From Mycobacterium paraterrae (lineage in GTDB: Bacteria; Actinomycetota; Actinomycetes; Mycobacteriales; Mycobacteriaceae), in NCBI RefSeq assembly GCF_022430545.2, contig NZ_CP092488.2, positions 1,922,001 through 1,986,000 of the forward strand: 64,000 bases of DNA. Direction: 5' to 3'. Made by a program: the position numbers and the translations under genes. Below, in pieces: positions 17,911 to 26,028 of this stretch. The notes under the pieces are model-generated. The model was given only the letters and a program-made list of their open reading frames with translations, was not told the DNA's origin and did not search any database. Every line of letters begins with the position of its first letter. Positions within the stretch are counted from its first letter, which is position 1.

Positions 17911-18924
17911 GTGTCCACGGGTCACAGCAGCAAGTTCCAGGCGCTCGTCGCGCGACAACACGACGACCGTATCGAGACGCAGGTCGAAACGCTCGACACC
18001 TCCGAGCTGCCGCCCGGAGAAGTGCTCGTCAAGGTGCACTACTCGAGCGTCAACTACAAAGACGCACTGGCGATCACCCCGAAAGGCGGAGTGGTACGCA
18101 ACTATCCGATCGTGCCCGGTATCGACTTGACCGGTGAGGTGGTGGAGTCAGACTCCGACGACTTCGCTGTGGGCGAGTTGGTACTGGCACACGGTTACGA
18201 CATCGGCACGGCCAGGCACGGTGGTTACGCGGAATACGCTCGTATTCCAGCGGATTGGGTGGTCAAGCTGGGATCGCTCACTCCGCATGAGGGTGCTGCG
18301 ATCGGAACCGCCGGATTCACCGCCGCAATGAGTGTCGCGGCCCTCGAGCGACACGGAATCACACCCGAGGACGGACCGATCGTGGTGACGGGTGCAACCG
18401 GCGGCGTCGGCTCGGTCAGCATCGACCTGCTGAGTGCGAAGGGCTTTCACGTCGTGGCATCAACCGGCAAGCCCGAGGCCGCTGGCCGCCTCAAGGCTCT
18501 GGGTGCGGCCGAGGTCATCGGCCGCCTGCCCGAAGATCCTGAGGCCAAGCCACGTCCGCTCGGCAAGACGCGATGGGCTGGAGCGGTCGATTGCGTCGGA
18601 GGCGCTACGCTCGCCGACGTTCTCAGCACTGTGCGTTACGGTGGTGCGGTCGCGGCGAGTGGGTTGACCGGAGGCGCCGGCCTTCAGACGACGGTCATGC
18701 CGTTCATATTGCGGGGCGTGGCACTGCTCGGCATCGACTCCGTGCAATGGCCTATCGCTGCCCGCCGCGAATTGTGGGATGCGCTAGGCGGTTCAAGCAA
18801 GCCGAAGCATCTTTCGGACGTCGTCCACGACGTCGCCGTCAAGGATGTGACAGAGGTGCTCGACCAGGTCCGCGCCGGAAAATTCCTTGGCCGCGGAGTG
18901 GTTCGCGTCGAGGGCGGCTTCTAA
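17911..18924 (+). CDS. MDR oxidoreductase, YhdH/YhfP (acrylyl-CoA reductase-like) type
   Basis: A 337-residue medium-chain dehydrogenase/reductase without zinc ligands. GTG 17911 follows gagaaggagg. Segments SSVNYKDALAIT, PGIDLTGEV and VVTGATGGVGS (NADPH binding, near residue 150) identify the YhdH/YhfP group, whose members reduce an activated C=C bond using NADPH. The C-terminal GVALLGIDSVQWP and GRGVVRV segments are complete. It is 12 bases downstream of the ferredoxin gene and so belongs to the P450 transcription unit. Its likely job is saturation of an enone or enoyl-CoA intermediate. Confidence 0.88.
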   Translation: MSTGHSSKFQALVARQHDDRIETQVETLDTSELPPGEVLVKVHYSSVNYKDALAITPKGGVVRNYPIVPGIDLTGEVVESDSDDFAVGELVLAHGYDIGTARHGGYAEYARIPADWVVKLGSLTPHEGAAIGTAGFTAAMSVAALERHGITPEDGPIVVTGATGGVGSVSIDLLSAKGFHVVASTGKPEAAGRLKALGAAEVIGRLPEDPEAKPRPLGKTRWAGAVDCVGGATLADVLSTVRYGGAVAASGLTGGAGLQTTVMPFILRGVALLGIDSVQWPIAARRELWDALGGSSKPKHLSDVVHDVAVKDVTEVLDQVRAGKFLGRGVVRVEGGF

Positions 18925-18935
18925 TCGACGGCACA

Positions 18936-20735
18936 TTGAACGGCGTTTCCGGTCGCGAGCACCTCGAATCCGAAGCAGGACGCTGGCTCGCCGAGTTCGA
19001 GTCGGCGCTTGAGAATTGCGATACATCCCGTCTCGCTTCACTATTCGTCGATGAGTCGTATCTACGCGACAGCGGTGCGTTAACTTTCGACTACCGCCAA
19101 TTCCACGGACGAGACGCGTTGATCGACCGTCTACACAAGTCCGTTGAAACCGTCCATCCGACGAACGTGCGTTTAGCAGTTGACTGGCCCTCACCTGACG
19201 TCCGCGATGATCCGCCAGTGGTGACCATCTTCTTTACCTTCGAAGTGAGGGCAGGCGAAGCGGTCGGGTTGCTGTACGGCGTCCCCGATCCTTCGTCCAG
19301 GTTTGGTTTCCTTGGGCGGGCGCTATACACGCGTCTCGAAAAGGTAAGGGGCACACCGCACGCTGAAGTGCATCCGCGCGGCCGTGGCTTCGTCGCAGCG
19401 AGAGCGGGCGAGAATTGGCTAGAGGCACGCGAGCGACAGCGGGCGTTCAAAGACGCCGAACCGCAGGTGCTCATTGTGGGTGCGGGTCAAGCCGGGGCCA
19501 TGACGGGTGCGTGCCTCAAAAAGCTAGGCGTGTCTTATCTGATCGTGGACTCCAACGCCGATGCCGGAGATAACTGGCGCAAACGTTACCGTTCGCTGAC
19601 CCTCCACAATCCGATCGAAATGAATGGCTTCCCCCTGCTGCCGTATCCCGAACACTACCCGCAGTACCTCTCTCGGGACCTCGTCGCAGACTGGCTGAAA
19701 ATCTATAGCAGCTACTTCGATTTGGACATCTGGTTTTCGACCCGGTTCGCAGGAGCCGGCTACGACGACGGCGCCGGAAAGTGGGTGGCTACCCTCATCT
19801 CCTCCGCCGGACACCGCCGAGAGTTGCACCCACAGCACATCGTTCTTGCCTCTGGCGGTATCGGCGGCAAGCCGAACATTCCAGATCTACCTGGCCTGGC
19901 CACTTTCACGGGGCAAACGATGCATTCGTCCGCCTTCACAGACGCGTCGGCGTGGGTCGGTAAGAAAGCCATCGTCGTCGGCATGGGTTCGAGCGGACAC
20001 GACATCGCACTCGATCTCGCTTCAAATAGCTGCAACGTCACCATGATTCAACGCGGGCCCATCATGGTTCAAAATATCGACACGGCGAACCAAGCCTATG
20101 CCGGCTACTTCGACGGAACGCCGGCTGATCAAGTCGATCTCCACTACGGCGTTGGACTAATCCAGCCGATTCGCCTAGCTGCGTCGAAGGATTACCACGC
20201 TCGAGCGAAGGTGATGGACGCCGATCTGTTAGAGGGCCTCCGCGCGGCAGGCGTGCGTCTGCACGACGGGTATGAGGAAGCTGGATGGCTTGATCTCTTC
20301 TTGCGCACCGGAGGTGGCTACTACCTGAATGCCGGTGCCTCAGAGGCGATCATCGACGGCAGGATCTCTGTCATGCAAGCCGAACGGATCGTATCGTTCG
20401 TGCCAGGCGGGATTCGCCTAGATGACGAAACCGTCTTGGTGGCCGATCTCGTGGTCCTGGCGACCGGGTATCAGAACCGGCAGTCTGAGGTCGAGGATTG
20501 GTTCGGCATCGACGTCGCCCGCCGAATCGGGCCGATCGCTCGCCTCGACAACGAGGGGGAGTGGGCTAACATGTGGGGACAAACTGCACAGCGGGGGCTG
20601 TGGTTCAACGGGGGCGGTCTCAATCAAGTTCGGCCCGGCTCAAAGGTTTTGACCAACCTGATCAAGGCTGACCTGGACGGTCTCATCCCATCCGCTCTGC
20701 GGCGAAATTCAGAGCGCCGCACGGTGGAAGCTTAA
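18936..20735 (+). CDS. Flavin monooxygenase with N-terminal NTF2-like domain
   Basis: About 599 residues if the start is TTG 18936, the first plausible start after the MDR stop; upstream of it the frame only shadows the MDR gene. Residues 10-140 look like an NTF2/SnoaL-like domain (WLAEFESALENCDTSRLASL, VTIFFTFEV). Residues 176 on are a class B flavoprotein: VGAGQAG (FAD, 181-187), FTGQTMHSSAF matching the FxGxxxHxxxF monooxygenase motif, and VGMGSSG (NADPH). It may hydroxylate a heteroatom or perform a Baeyer-Villiger oxidation. It is the last gene of the P450-ferredoxin-MDR unit. Start choice is the weak point. Confidence 0.82.
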   Translation: MNGVSGREHLESEAGRWLAEFESALENCDTSRLASLFVDESYLRDSGALTFDYRQFHGRDALIDRLHKSVETVHPTNVRLAVDWPSPDVRDDPPVVTIFFTFEVRAGEAVGLLYGVPDPSSRFGFLGRALYTRLEKVRGTPHAEVHPRGRGFVAARAGENWLEARERQRAFKDAEPQVLIVGAGQAGAMTGACLKKLGVSYLIVDSNADAGDNWRKRYRSLTLHNPIEMNGFPLLPYPEHYPQYLSRDLVADWLKIYSSYFDLDIWFSTRFAGAGYDDGAGKWVATLISSAGHRRELHPQHIVLASGGIGGKPNIPDLPGLATFTGQTMHSSAFTDASAWVGKKAIVVGMGSSGHDIALDLASNSCNVTMIQRGPIMVQNIDTANQAYAGYFDGTPADQVDLHYGVGLIQPIRLAASKDYHARAKVMDADLLEGLRAAGVRLHDGYEEAGWLDLFLRTGGGYYLNAGASEAIIDGRISVMQAERIVSFVPGGIRLDDETVLVADLVVLATGYQNRQSEVEDWFGIDVARRIGPIARLDNEGEWANMWGQTAQRGLWFNGGGLNQVRPGSKVLTNLIKADLDGLIPSALRRNSERRTVEA

Positions 20736-20785
20736 GTCGCAGCGACCGCGCGTCAGACTCAGACGTTCCACAGGTGCCGGCCAGC

Positions 20786-21457
20786 TCACCGTCGTTTAGC
20801 AACGTTTTTCGCCATTTCGGCTAAGGGTGTCTTATGCGGCGTGCTGGTGGTCATGGCCCCGATGCCGTGGAGGGAGCTGACGATGTATTTCCTGAGGAGG
20901 CTGTCGCGGCCGGGTGTTGAGTCGCGCAGTGTCGTAAGTAAGGCGTAGAGACCGAGCAGGAAGAAGACGGCCGAGTGGAATGAGTCCACGTCGGGGCGGG
21001 TTTGACCGCGGTTGCGGGCGCGCAGAATTTCTGCTGCGAGGAGCACGATGGTCGGGTGGTCGGTCCATTCGTCGTCGTCGGGGCGGGCTGATGAAAAGTA
21101 CAGGCCTAGTACGTCGCGGAATAATAGTGGCCCCCAACGGTCTTCGAGGTCGACGACTAGGCGGACGATTTCGTCCAGGACCGCCGGTAGGTCGCGCTCG
21201 TTTGTGAGGAAGTCGGCTAGCTCGTCGGCGACGCGGGTTTCCTCACGGCGGATCAGCTCGAGCAGGACGTGTTCGCGGGTGGGGAAATGGAAGTTGAATG
21301 TCGAGCGCGCAACCCCGGCGGCGGCGACCACAGTCTGAAGATCAGCGGCCGCGGTGCCCACGCGAGCGAACTCCTCGATCGCCGCGTCGAGTATCCGCTC
21401 CCGTGTCTGCTGACGCTGTGCAATGCGCTGGTTTGGTGCACCCCTCATCGCAGGCAT
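20786..21457 (-). CDS. TetR family regulator (paralogue of the one at 24591)
   Basis: A 223-residue TetR protein. The DNA-binding domain lies in the first 65 residues, with QTVVAAAGVARSTFNFHFPT as recognition region. It shares HFPT-EHVLLEL and RREE with the regulator at 24591, and both end in a helical domain containing FFLLGLYALL. It is divergent from the AveC-like gene; the control region between them holds a TTGACNNNNNTCAG element at 21622. One of the two paralogues is the natural candidate to bind the repeated motif of this region, which is inference. Confidence 0.9.
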   Translation of the reverse strand: MPAMRGAPNQRIAQRQQTRERILDAAIEEFARVGTAAADLQTVVAAAGVARSTFNFHFPTREHVLLELIRREETRVADELADFLTNERDLPAVLDEIVRLVVDLEDRWGPLLFRDVLGLYFSSARPDDDEWTDHPTIVLLAAEILRARNRGQTRPDVDSFHSAVFFLLGLYALLTTLRDSTPGRDSLLRKYIVSSLHGIGAMTTSTPHKTPLAEMAKNVAKRR

Positions 21458-21617
21458 TCTGTCTCATCACCAAATTTACTGAAGCCTTTTTCCCAATTGA
21501 AGGTTGCGGCAAAACGGTCGTGGCAATCGGCCTACTGCTCACCCGTAGCCAAAAGCCGCCATCTGCCTGCGTTTTGTAGCCTGAATAAACGGCATCGCCG
21601 ACTTCGCCTAGGAACAT

Positions 21618-21650
21618 TTCGTTGACAAGCTTCAGCGAAACAGTTACACA
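21618..21650 (+). promoter_or_regulatory. Promoter of the AveC-like gene with regulon motif (copy A)
   Basis: TTGACA (21622-21627) and TACACA (21645-21650) are 17 bases apart, giving a good -35 and a weak -10. The -35 lies inside an imperfect palindrome TTCGtTGA/TCAgCGAA (21618-21639). The 14-mer TTGACAAGCTTCAG is a degenerate copy of the motif TTGACNNNNGTCAG; it shares TTCGTTGACA and TCAGCG with copy B at 24388. Confidence 0.45.
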
Positions 21651-21704
21651 TAGTGCGCCGCGTTGTGGCGTGAGTGTCATCCGATCCGTGAGGGGCTTAG
21701 GGCC

Positions 21705-22829
21705 ATGACAGACCAGCAGACGAGACCGGAATCGGACACCAGTGAACGGACGCGCCGCCGATTCTCTGTCGTCTCGCTGTTGTGGTGGGCGGCAGGCATT
21801 GGGGTGCTGGTGTTCGTCGGTGTGCATGCCAAATTGGGTGCCGATGAGGCCCGGATCGCCAACCCGCAGCCCTCAGAGCGGGCGCGTCGCGCGGTCGAGA
21901 ATCTGCCGAATTGGGCACCGATGTGCAACGTGTGGACGTTGGTGATGATGCTTATCGGCGGCGCCGCGGTCACCTACGGGTGGCGCAAACACCCGCGACA
22001 CCCCTATCTGTTGTTGGTGCTGGCGGGGACCGCGCTGCCGTGGCTGGACCCGCAAGCCGACTGGGTGTCGTATTCGGTGTTCAGCCCCGATTTGTGGCAC
22101 TTCCCCGTGGATTGGCCATGGGTGTCGGTATCCCCGCTGATCGAACCGTTCGTCTGCATCGCCTATGCGTCGGTGCTCATCGTGCCCGCGTTCGCGGCGA
22201 TACCGCTGCTGCGCAAGTTGCAGAGCGGTCGGCCGGTCGACAGTTTCGTGTGGCGCCATCCGTTAATCAGTTTGAGCGCAATCACTTTCGTGATCGGCTT
22301 CGCCCTGGATGCGGCGGTCGAAATTTTCTGCGTCAGCAAGCGTGTCTATGCCTACTCCCAGGTGCCTGAGCTCGGATCCATTTTCACCGGCCACTACAAC
22401 CAGTTTCCGTTGCTGTGGGAAAGCGGTTTGGCCACCTCGATGATGATCGCGGCCTCCGTGATGGTCTACCGCGACGACACCGGGCGCACCCAAGCCGAGA
22501 AACTTGCCCAGCGGCTGCGGCTACTTCCCGGCCGCCCGACGCTGGCCACATTCCTGGTGATGTTCGCAGCGCTGAGCCTGTCCTACTTCGCGGTGTATGG
22601 CGGCGGATTCCTGACCATCCGGGCCGGCAAGCTGGCGACAGTGGTGGCCTGCCCCTGGCCATTCCCGCAGACGAAAGTCTATGACCCGCAAGGCTTCTAT
22701 GAGAAGGCCGGACACCCCGGGCCGTTCTTCGACGGCAAATGGAACACTTGGCTGTCCGGGCAACCTGACGGTCGCCCCACCATCAGCGGACCCGTACCGG
22801 CGGGGCGCTGCGGCCCGGGCCACCCATGA
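21705..22829 (+). CDS. AveC-like membrane protein (spirocyclase family by resemblance)
   Basis: About 374 residues from ATG 21705, seven or so membrane spans. Segments such as VSLLWWAAGIGVLVFVGVHA, LPWLDPQADWVSYSVFSPDL and HYNQFPLLWESGLATSM resemble actinobacterial proteins annotated as AveC-like; AveC of the avermectin pathway forms a spiroketal. Many mycobacterial relatives have no spiroketal product, so the activity here is open. Conserved-looking polar residues (D, H, E, Y) in the membrane part could bind a metal or substrate. It stands alone between divergent TetR and convergent P450 genes. Similarity is from memory of the family, not a search. Confidence 0.65.
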   Translation: MTDQQTRPESDTSERTRRRFSVVSLLWWAAGIGVLVFVGVHAKLGADEARIANPQPSERARRAVENLPNWAPMCNVWTLVMMLIGGAAVTYGWRKHPRHPYLLLVLAGTALPWLDPQADWVSYSVFSPDLWHFPVDWPWVSVSPLIEPFVCIAYASVLIVPAFAAIPLLRKLQSGRPVDSFVWRHPLISLSAITFVIGFALDAAVEIFCVSKRVYAYSQVPELGSIFTGHYNQFPLLWESGLATSMMIAASVMVYRDDTGRTQAEKLAQRLRLLPGRPTLATFLVMFAALSLSYFAVYGGGFLTIRAGKLATVVACPWPFPQTKVYDPQGFYEKAGHPGPFFDGKWNTWLSGQPDGRPTISGPVPAGRCGPGHP

Positions 22830-22931
22830 CCACCGCGTTCTGCATACGGCAGACCGTCGTGCTCAATCACGTTGTGCGCGCGAAGAGGAATGGGTGCGCA
22901 CGCGCGCTTTAGGGAGTTGTTGAGGACAGTG

Positions 22932-24212
22932 TCAACCGACCGGGGGTTGGAAGTTGATCCGTAAGCTCGTCAGACCTCGAAGAATGAAGGTTGGTTCGTA
23001 GCTGTATCGCCGCGCTTCGCGGGGGCCGTGGACATCGGTGTCAATGCTGATGTCGCCAAGCCGGTCAAGGAGCCGCTCGATCGAGACTCGTCCTTCGACT
23101 CTGGCCAGGGGTGCTCCTGGGCATGAATGAACCCCGCGGCTGAAGGCAAGATGTTCGCGGACGTTTTTGCGGTCCAAATCGAATTCGTGGGGGTGGTCAA
23201 ATCGGCGTGGATCGCGGTTTACCGCGCCGGGGCTCAGCATGACGGTCGACCCTGCTGGTGCGTCGACACTACCGACACTGGTGGACTTGCTCACCATCCG
23301 GAAGACGGTTTTGACGGGACTTTCCATCCGCAGGCATTCTTCGATGAATGCGGGAATTCGGCTGCGGTCCTTTCGTAAACGGCTCTGCAGGTCGGGGTCG
23401 TCACCGAGGAACCGCATGGCGGCGCTCAGCAATTTCGCCGTCGTTTCCTGACCGGCGGCGAACAAGAACGTCGCGGTGCGCACTACGTCGACAACCTCAG
23501 GAACCGAACCGTCTGGGTAGGTTGCGGTCGCGATTGAGGTCAGCACATCGTCGCGTGGCGAGCGGCGTCGGTCGACGATGTATTCGCTGAATTTTTCGTC
23601 GGCCCACTCCAGTGGATTGCTGACGATGGTCTCGTGGTCGAGGGCGCCGATACGTGAACCGGGTCGTTCAGCACCGAAGGCTTCGCGGAACTCTTCATGA
23701 TCGGCTTCTGGCACCCCGAGCAGGTCGGCGACCACCAGCAACGAGAACGGTTTCGCGTAGGCACTGAGAAACTCGCAGCTGCCGTCGGCGATGAATTCGT
23801 CGATGTGGCGATCGGCGAGCCGCCACATGAAGTCTTCGTTCTCCTTGAGCCGCTTCGGTGTCAGCAGGCGGCCAAGGATTGATCGCGCATCGGTGTGCTG
23901 CGGTGGATCCATCGTCACCATGTGCTCGAACATCGGGATTTCGGTGCGGTGCGCCTGTATCTGCGCGGTGATGTCATCGCCTTCGGGTGTGAAGGGAAGC
24001 GGTGTGAACGGGCCCATGACCGAGTTGCATGCTGAAAACGACGCGGTGTCGCGGTACACGGCGTTGGCTTCTTCCCATCCAGTGACTGCGATCACGCCGT
24101 GGTGGGGTTCACGCAGGACTGGGCATTTGCTGCGGAGGTGATCGAAATAGGGGTGTGGGTCCGAGACCAGCGCCGGGTCGGTGAAGTAATCGACGTCGTC
24201 GAAGTTCGTCAT
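22932..24212 (-). CDS. Cytochrome P450
   Basis: A 426-residue P450 from ATG 24212, preceded at 6 bases by agaagga; the longer open frame to 24353 covers the promoter and is not used. Landmarks are AAGQETT in the I-helix, EECLR (ExxR) and LAFSRGVHSCPGAPLAR with Cys364. The first glycine of the haem loop (FG) is Ser here. It resembles the P450 at 16421 along its length, with the haem Cys at the same number and the tail only two residues different, but it has no ferredoxin neighbour. Its promoter carries regulon motif copy B. Confidence 0.92.
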   Translation of the reverse strand: MTNFDDVDYFTDPALVSDPHPYFDHLRSKCPVLREPHHGVIAVTGWEEANAVYRDTASFSACNSVMGPFTPLPFTPEGDDITAQIQAHRTEIPMFEHMVTMDPPQHTDARSILGRLLTPKRLKENEDFMWRLADRHIDEFIADGSCEFLSAYAKPFSLLVVADLLGVPEADHEEFREAFGAERPGSRIGALDHETIVSNPLEWADEKFSEYIVDRRRSPRDDVLTSIATATYPDGSVPEVVDVVRTATFLFAAGQETTAKLLSAAMRFLGDDPDLQSRLRKDRSRIPAFIEECLRMESPVKTVFRMVSKSTSVGSVDAPAGSTVMLSPGAVNRDPRRFDHPHEFDLDRKNVREHLAFSRGVHSCPGAPLARVEGRVSIERLLDRLGDISIDTDVHGPREARRYSYEPTFILRGLTSLRINFQPPVG

Positions 24213-24372
24213 TGGCATTCCTTCTGAGTCGCTGTGACGTGGCGGGGTAAGCGCCGAGGCTGCGCTGCAACGTAGTTCGCGCTTTCGTGCACTTGGCTCG
24301 TGAGTTGAACGCCGCGCGAGGCAGGCTGCTTCAGGGTGGCGCGACGGGTTCATCCAGACGTGTCAGCAGCCT

Positions 24373-24401
24373 AGTATTGAGCAGCCGCTGACTTATGTCA
24401 A
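24373..24401 (-). promoter_or_regulatory. P450 promoter with regulon motif (copy B)
   Basis: On the minus strand TTGACATAAGTCAG (24388-24401) contains a consensus -35 TTGACA; AATACT (24373-24378) lies 17 bases on. The core TGACTTATGTCA is a near-perfect palindrome. It is 176 bases before the P450 ATG, in the 378-base gap shared with the divergent TetR gene at 24591; no other gene is seen in that gap. Confidence 0.55.
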
Positions 24402-24590
24402 CGAATATACGGCCTAACACCGCTGCCGCTTTGACGCGAAGCGTGTGGTTCGTCCTGCCGGCGCAGCTACGCAACGGGGCTGAACAATGCCGGGATCATT
24501 CGGTGGGCGCTCGCGATATCGTCGTGCTATTGATTGAGTTGCCGCCGACCCCGCGTTGCGGGTTGTGCGTCGAGACCGAAGGGTAGGGCG

Positions 24591-25220
24591 ATGGCCATCG
24601 CAGGTGGTGCTATCCCGCGCGCGACGAAGCGGCTGCAAACGAGGGAGCGGCTACTTGGCGCTGCGATTGCTGAATTCAAACGTTCAGGAATGGCGGGCGC
24701 GGACGTTGGCGCGGTGGTGGCCGCCGCGGGTGTTGCCCACGGAACGTTCTTCTTCCATTTTCCCACCAAAGAACATGTGCTCTTGGAGCTCGAACGCCGA
24801 GAGGAGGAACGGATCGCGAAGCAGTTCCGTTCGTTTCTCAAGGCCGATCACGATCTCGAAGAGGTGCTCAACGAGGCCGTCAAATTGATACTTGGACTTG
24901 AGCGAAGACTTGGGGCACTGCTGTTCAAAGATTTTCTTGCGCTTCATTTTTCCCAGACACGTCCGCCGCTCGAAGGCGGCGACGACCACCCGGTGATCGT
25001 GTTGGTGGCCGATCAGGTCGCCCACGCACGCGACAGAGGGGACATCGATTCCGATGTCAACCCGATGAACAGCGCCATCTTCTTTCTTCTCGGGCTCTAT
25101 GCGCTCCTTGTGACCACACTCGAGTGGCCTACTCGTCGCGCCCTGTTGGACGATTTCGTTGCGAAATCACTACGAAGCATGAACACACCAGAGTCGAGCG
25201 ACCGGGGCCGCGGGCGGTAA
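24591..25220 (+). CDS. TetR family regulator (paralogue of the one at 20786)
   Basis: A 209-residue TetR protein from ATG 24591 (site gaagggtaggg); the longer frame from 24534 is less likely. The HTH region includes VAAAGVAHGTFFFHFPTKEH near residues 45-65, and the ligand domain has FFLLGLYALLVTTLEW. Clear similarity with the regulator at 20786 in both halves suggests a local duplication. It is divergent from the P450 at 24212 and upstream of the NorD/NorQ unit; motif copies B and C flank it. Likely a local repressor of these units. Confidence 0.9.
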   Translation: MAIAGGAIPRATKRLQTRERLLGAAIAEFKRSGMAGADVGAVVAAAGVAHGTFFFHFPTKEHVLLELERREEERIAKQFRSFLKADHDLEEVLNEAVKLILGLERRLGALLFKDFLALHFSQTRPPLEGGDDHPVIVLVADQVAHARDRGDIDSDVNPMNSAIFFLLGLYALLVTTLEWPTRRALLDDFVAKSLRSMNTPESSDRGRGR

Positions 25221-25497
25221 ACATCTGGAGGCCGAGTCAAGGGCTTCCCGGTATTGACCATCGCTGAGCCGGGGCGGACTCAATGCTTTTCGGTACAACG
25301 TATTTCGCGGCTCCCAAACTCGCAGCAGCATGGCGGTAGGTAGCTGACCGCCAGCAGAAACTCAGGAGTAAGCGTTGCACCCCGCCCACTCGACCGGCAC
25401 CGACGACGGCCTCGTCTCCATACGACAGATCCACCCGTTTGTGCCGTCCTGCCAGGGCAGACTGCGTCAAGCGCATCCCCGTCTCGGGGCAAAGTGA

Positions 25498-25526
25498 TTG
25501 ACTAAAGTCAGCATGTAGATTAGAAA
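25498..25526 (+). promoter_or_regulatory. Promoter with regulon motif (copy C) before the NorD/NorQ unit
   Basis: TTGACT (25498-25503), 17 bases, TAGAAA (25521-25526). The motif TTGACTAAAGTCAG overlaps the -35, as in copy D, with which it shares GATTGACTNAAGTCA. The stretch 25221-25881 has no gene I can support; the transcript from here would carry a leader of about 350 bases before the small ORF at 25882. A long leader could hold an RNA control element, but I see no recognisable riboswitch. Confidence 0.55.
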
Positions 25527-25881
25527 GAAACGGTGCTGTTACCGCATGAGGGCTCTGCGCGAACTCTGGCCCCGCATCGGCCACCGCGGCAGCTCTCGAG
25601 GTGGACGGCTAGGCAGAGTGAGTCCTCTGTACTAGCCGTCGGCGGCGTGGACGAATTTCCCGCTGTTACTGATTCAAGCTGCCGCGCCAGCTTCGTCCCT
25701 GGCTCCGACTCAATCATCTCGTCAACGGCCGCCGCCGATCGTCCGGGCGGCGGGAGGGTGCCGAGCGGGCTGAGCGGGCTTTCGGCAACTCCGGTACGGC
25801 GAGCAGCTCGCCGCCGCTTGGTGTTGGCCGGACGCATACGTCCTCGCCTATCGCGAAATCGACAAGAAGGGGAAATCAGGC

Positions 25882-25989
25882 ATGCTGGCTTGGATTTGGG
25901 AAATCGGTCGCTACATCGCGGCGTGGGGCGGAGTCGTGCTGATCATCTGGTTCTGGTATTGGCTCTTCGCCAACATCGGCACCTTCTAA
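25882..25989 (+). CDS. 35-residue tryptophan-rich membrane microprotein
   Basis: ATG 25882 follows aaggggaa at 9 bases. The product is a single hydrophobic helix with seven tryptophans (MLAWIWEIGRY, then GGVVLIIWFWYWLFANIG) and almost no soluble part. Size and shape recall small subunits or assembly factors of membrane enzymes. It begins the row ending with the 143-residue protein, 39 bases before the NorD-like gene. Not recognised as a known family. The frame is open for 36 more codons upstream but has no start codon there. Confidence 0.6.
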   Translation: MLAWIWEIGRYIAAWGGVVLIIWFWYWLFANIGTF

Positions 25990-26028
25990 TCGGTAGGTCT
26001 CAGCCGGCGAGGGTCGGAGCCGGCGCAG

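Noticed and set aside
18573..18935. N-terminal extension of the flavin monooxygenase ORF
   Set aside because: It lies wholly inside the MDR gene in another frame and is Arg-rich, a shadow.
25774..25881. 36 open codons in frame ahead of the 35-residue ORF with protein-like composition
   Set aside because: No ATG, GTG or TTG occurs in them and a TGA at 25771 precedes; I kept the ATG at 25882 with its ribosome site.
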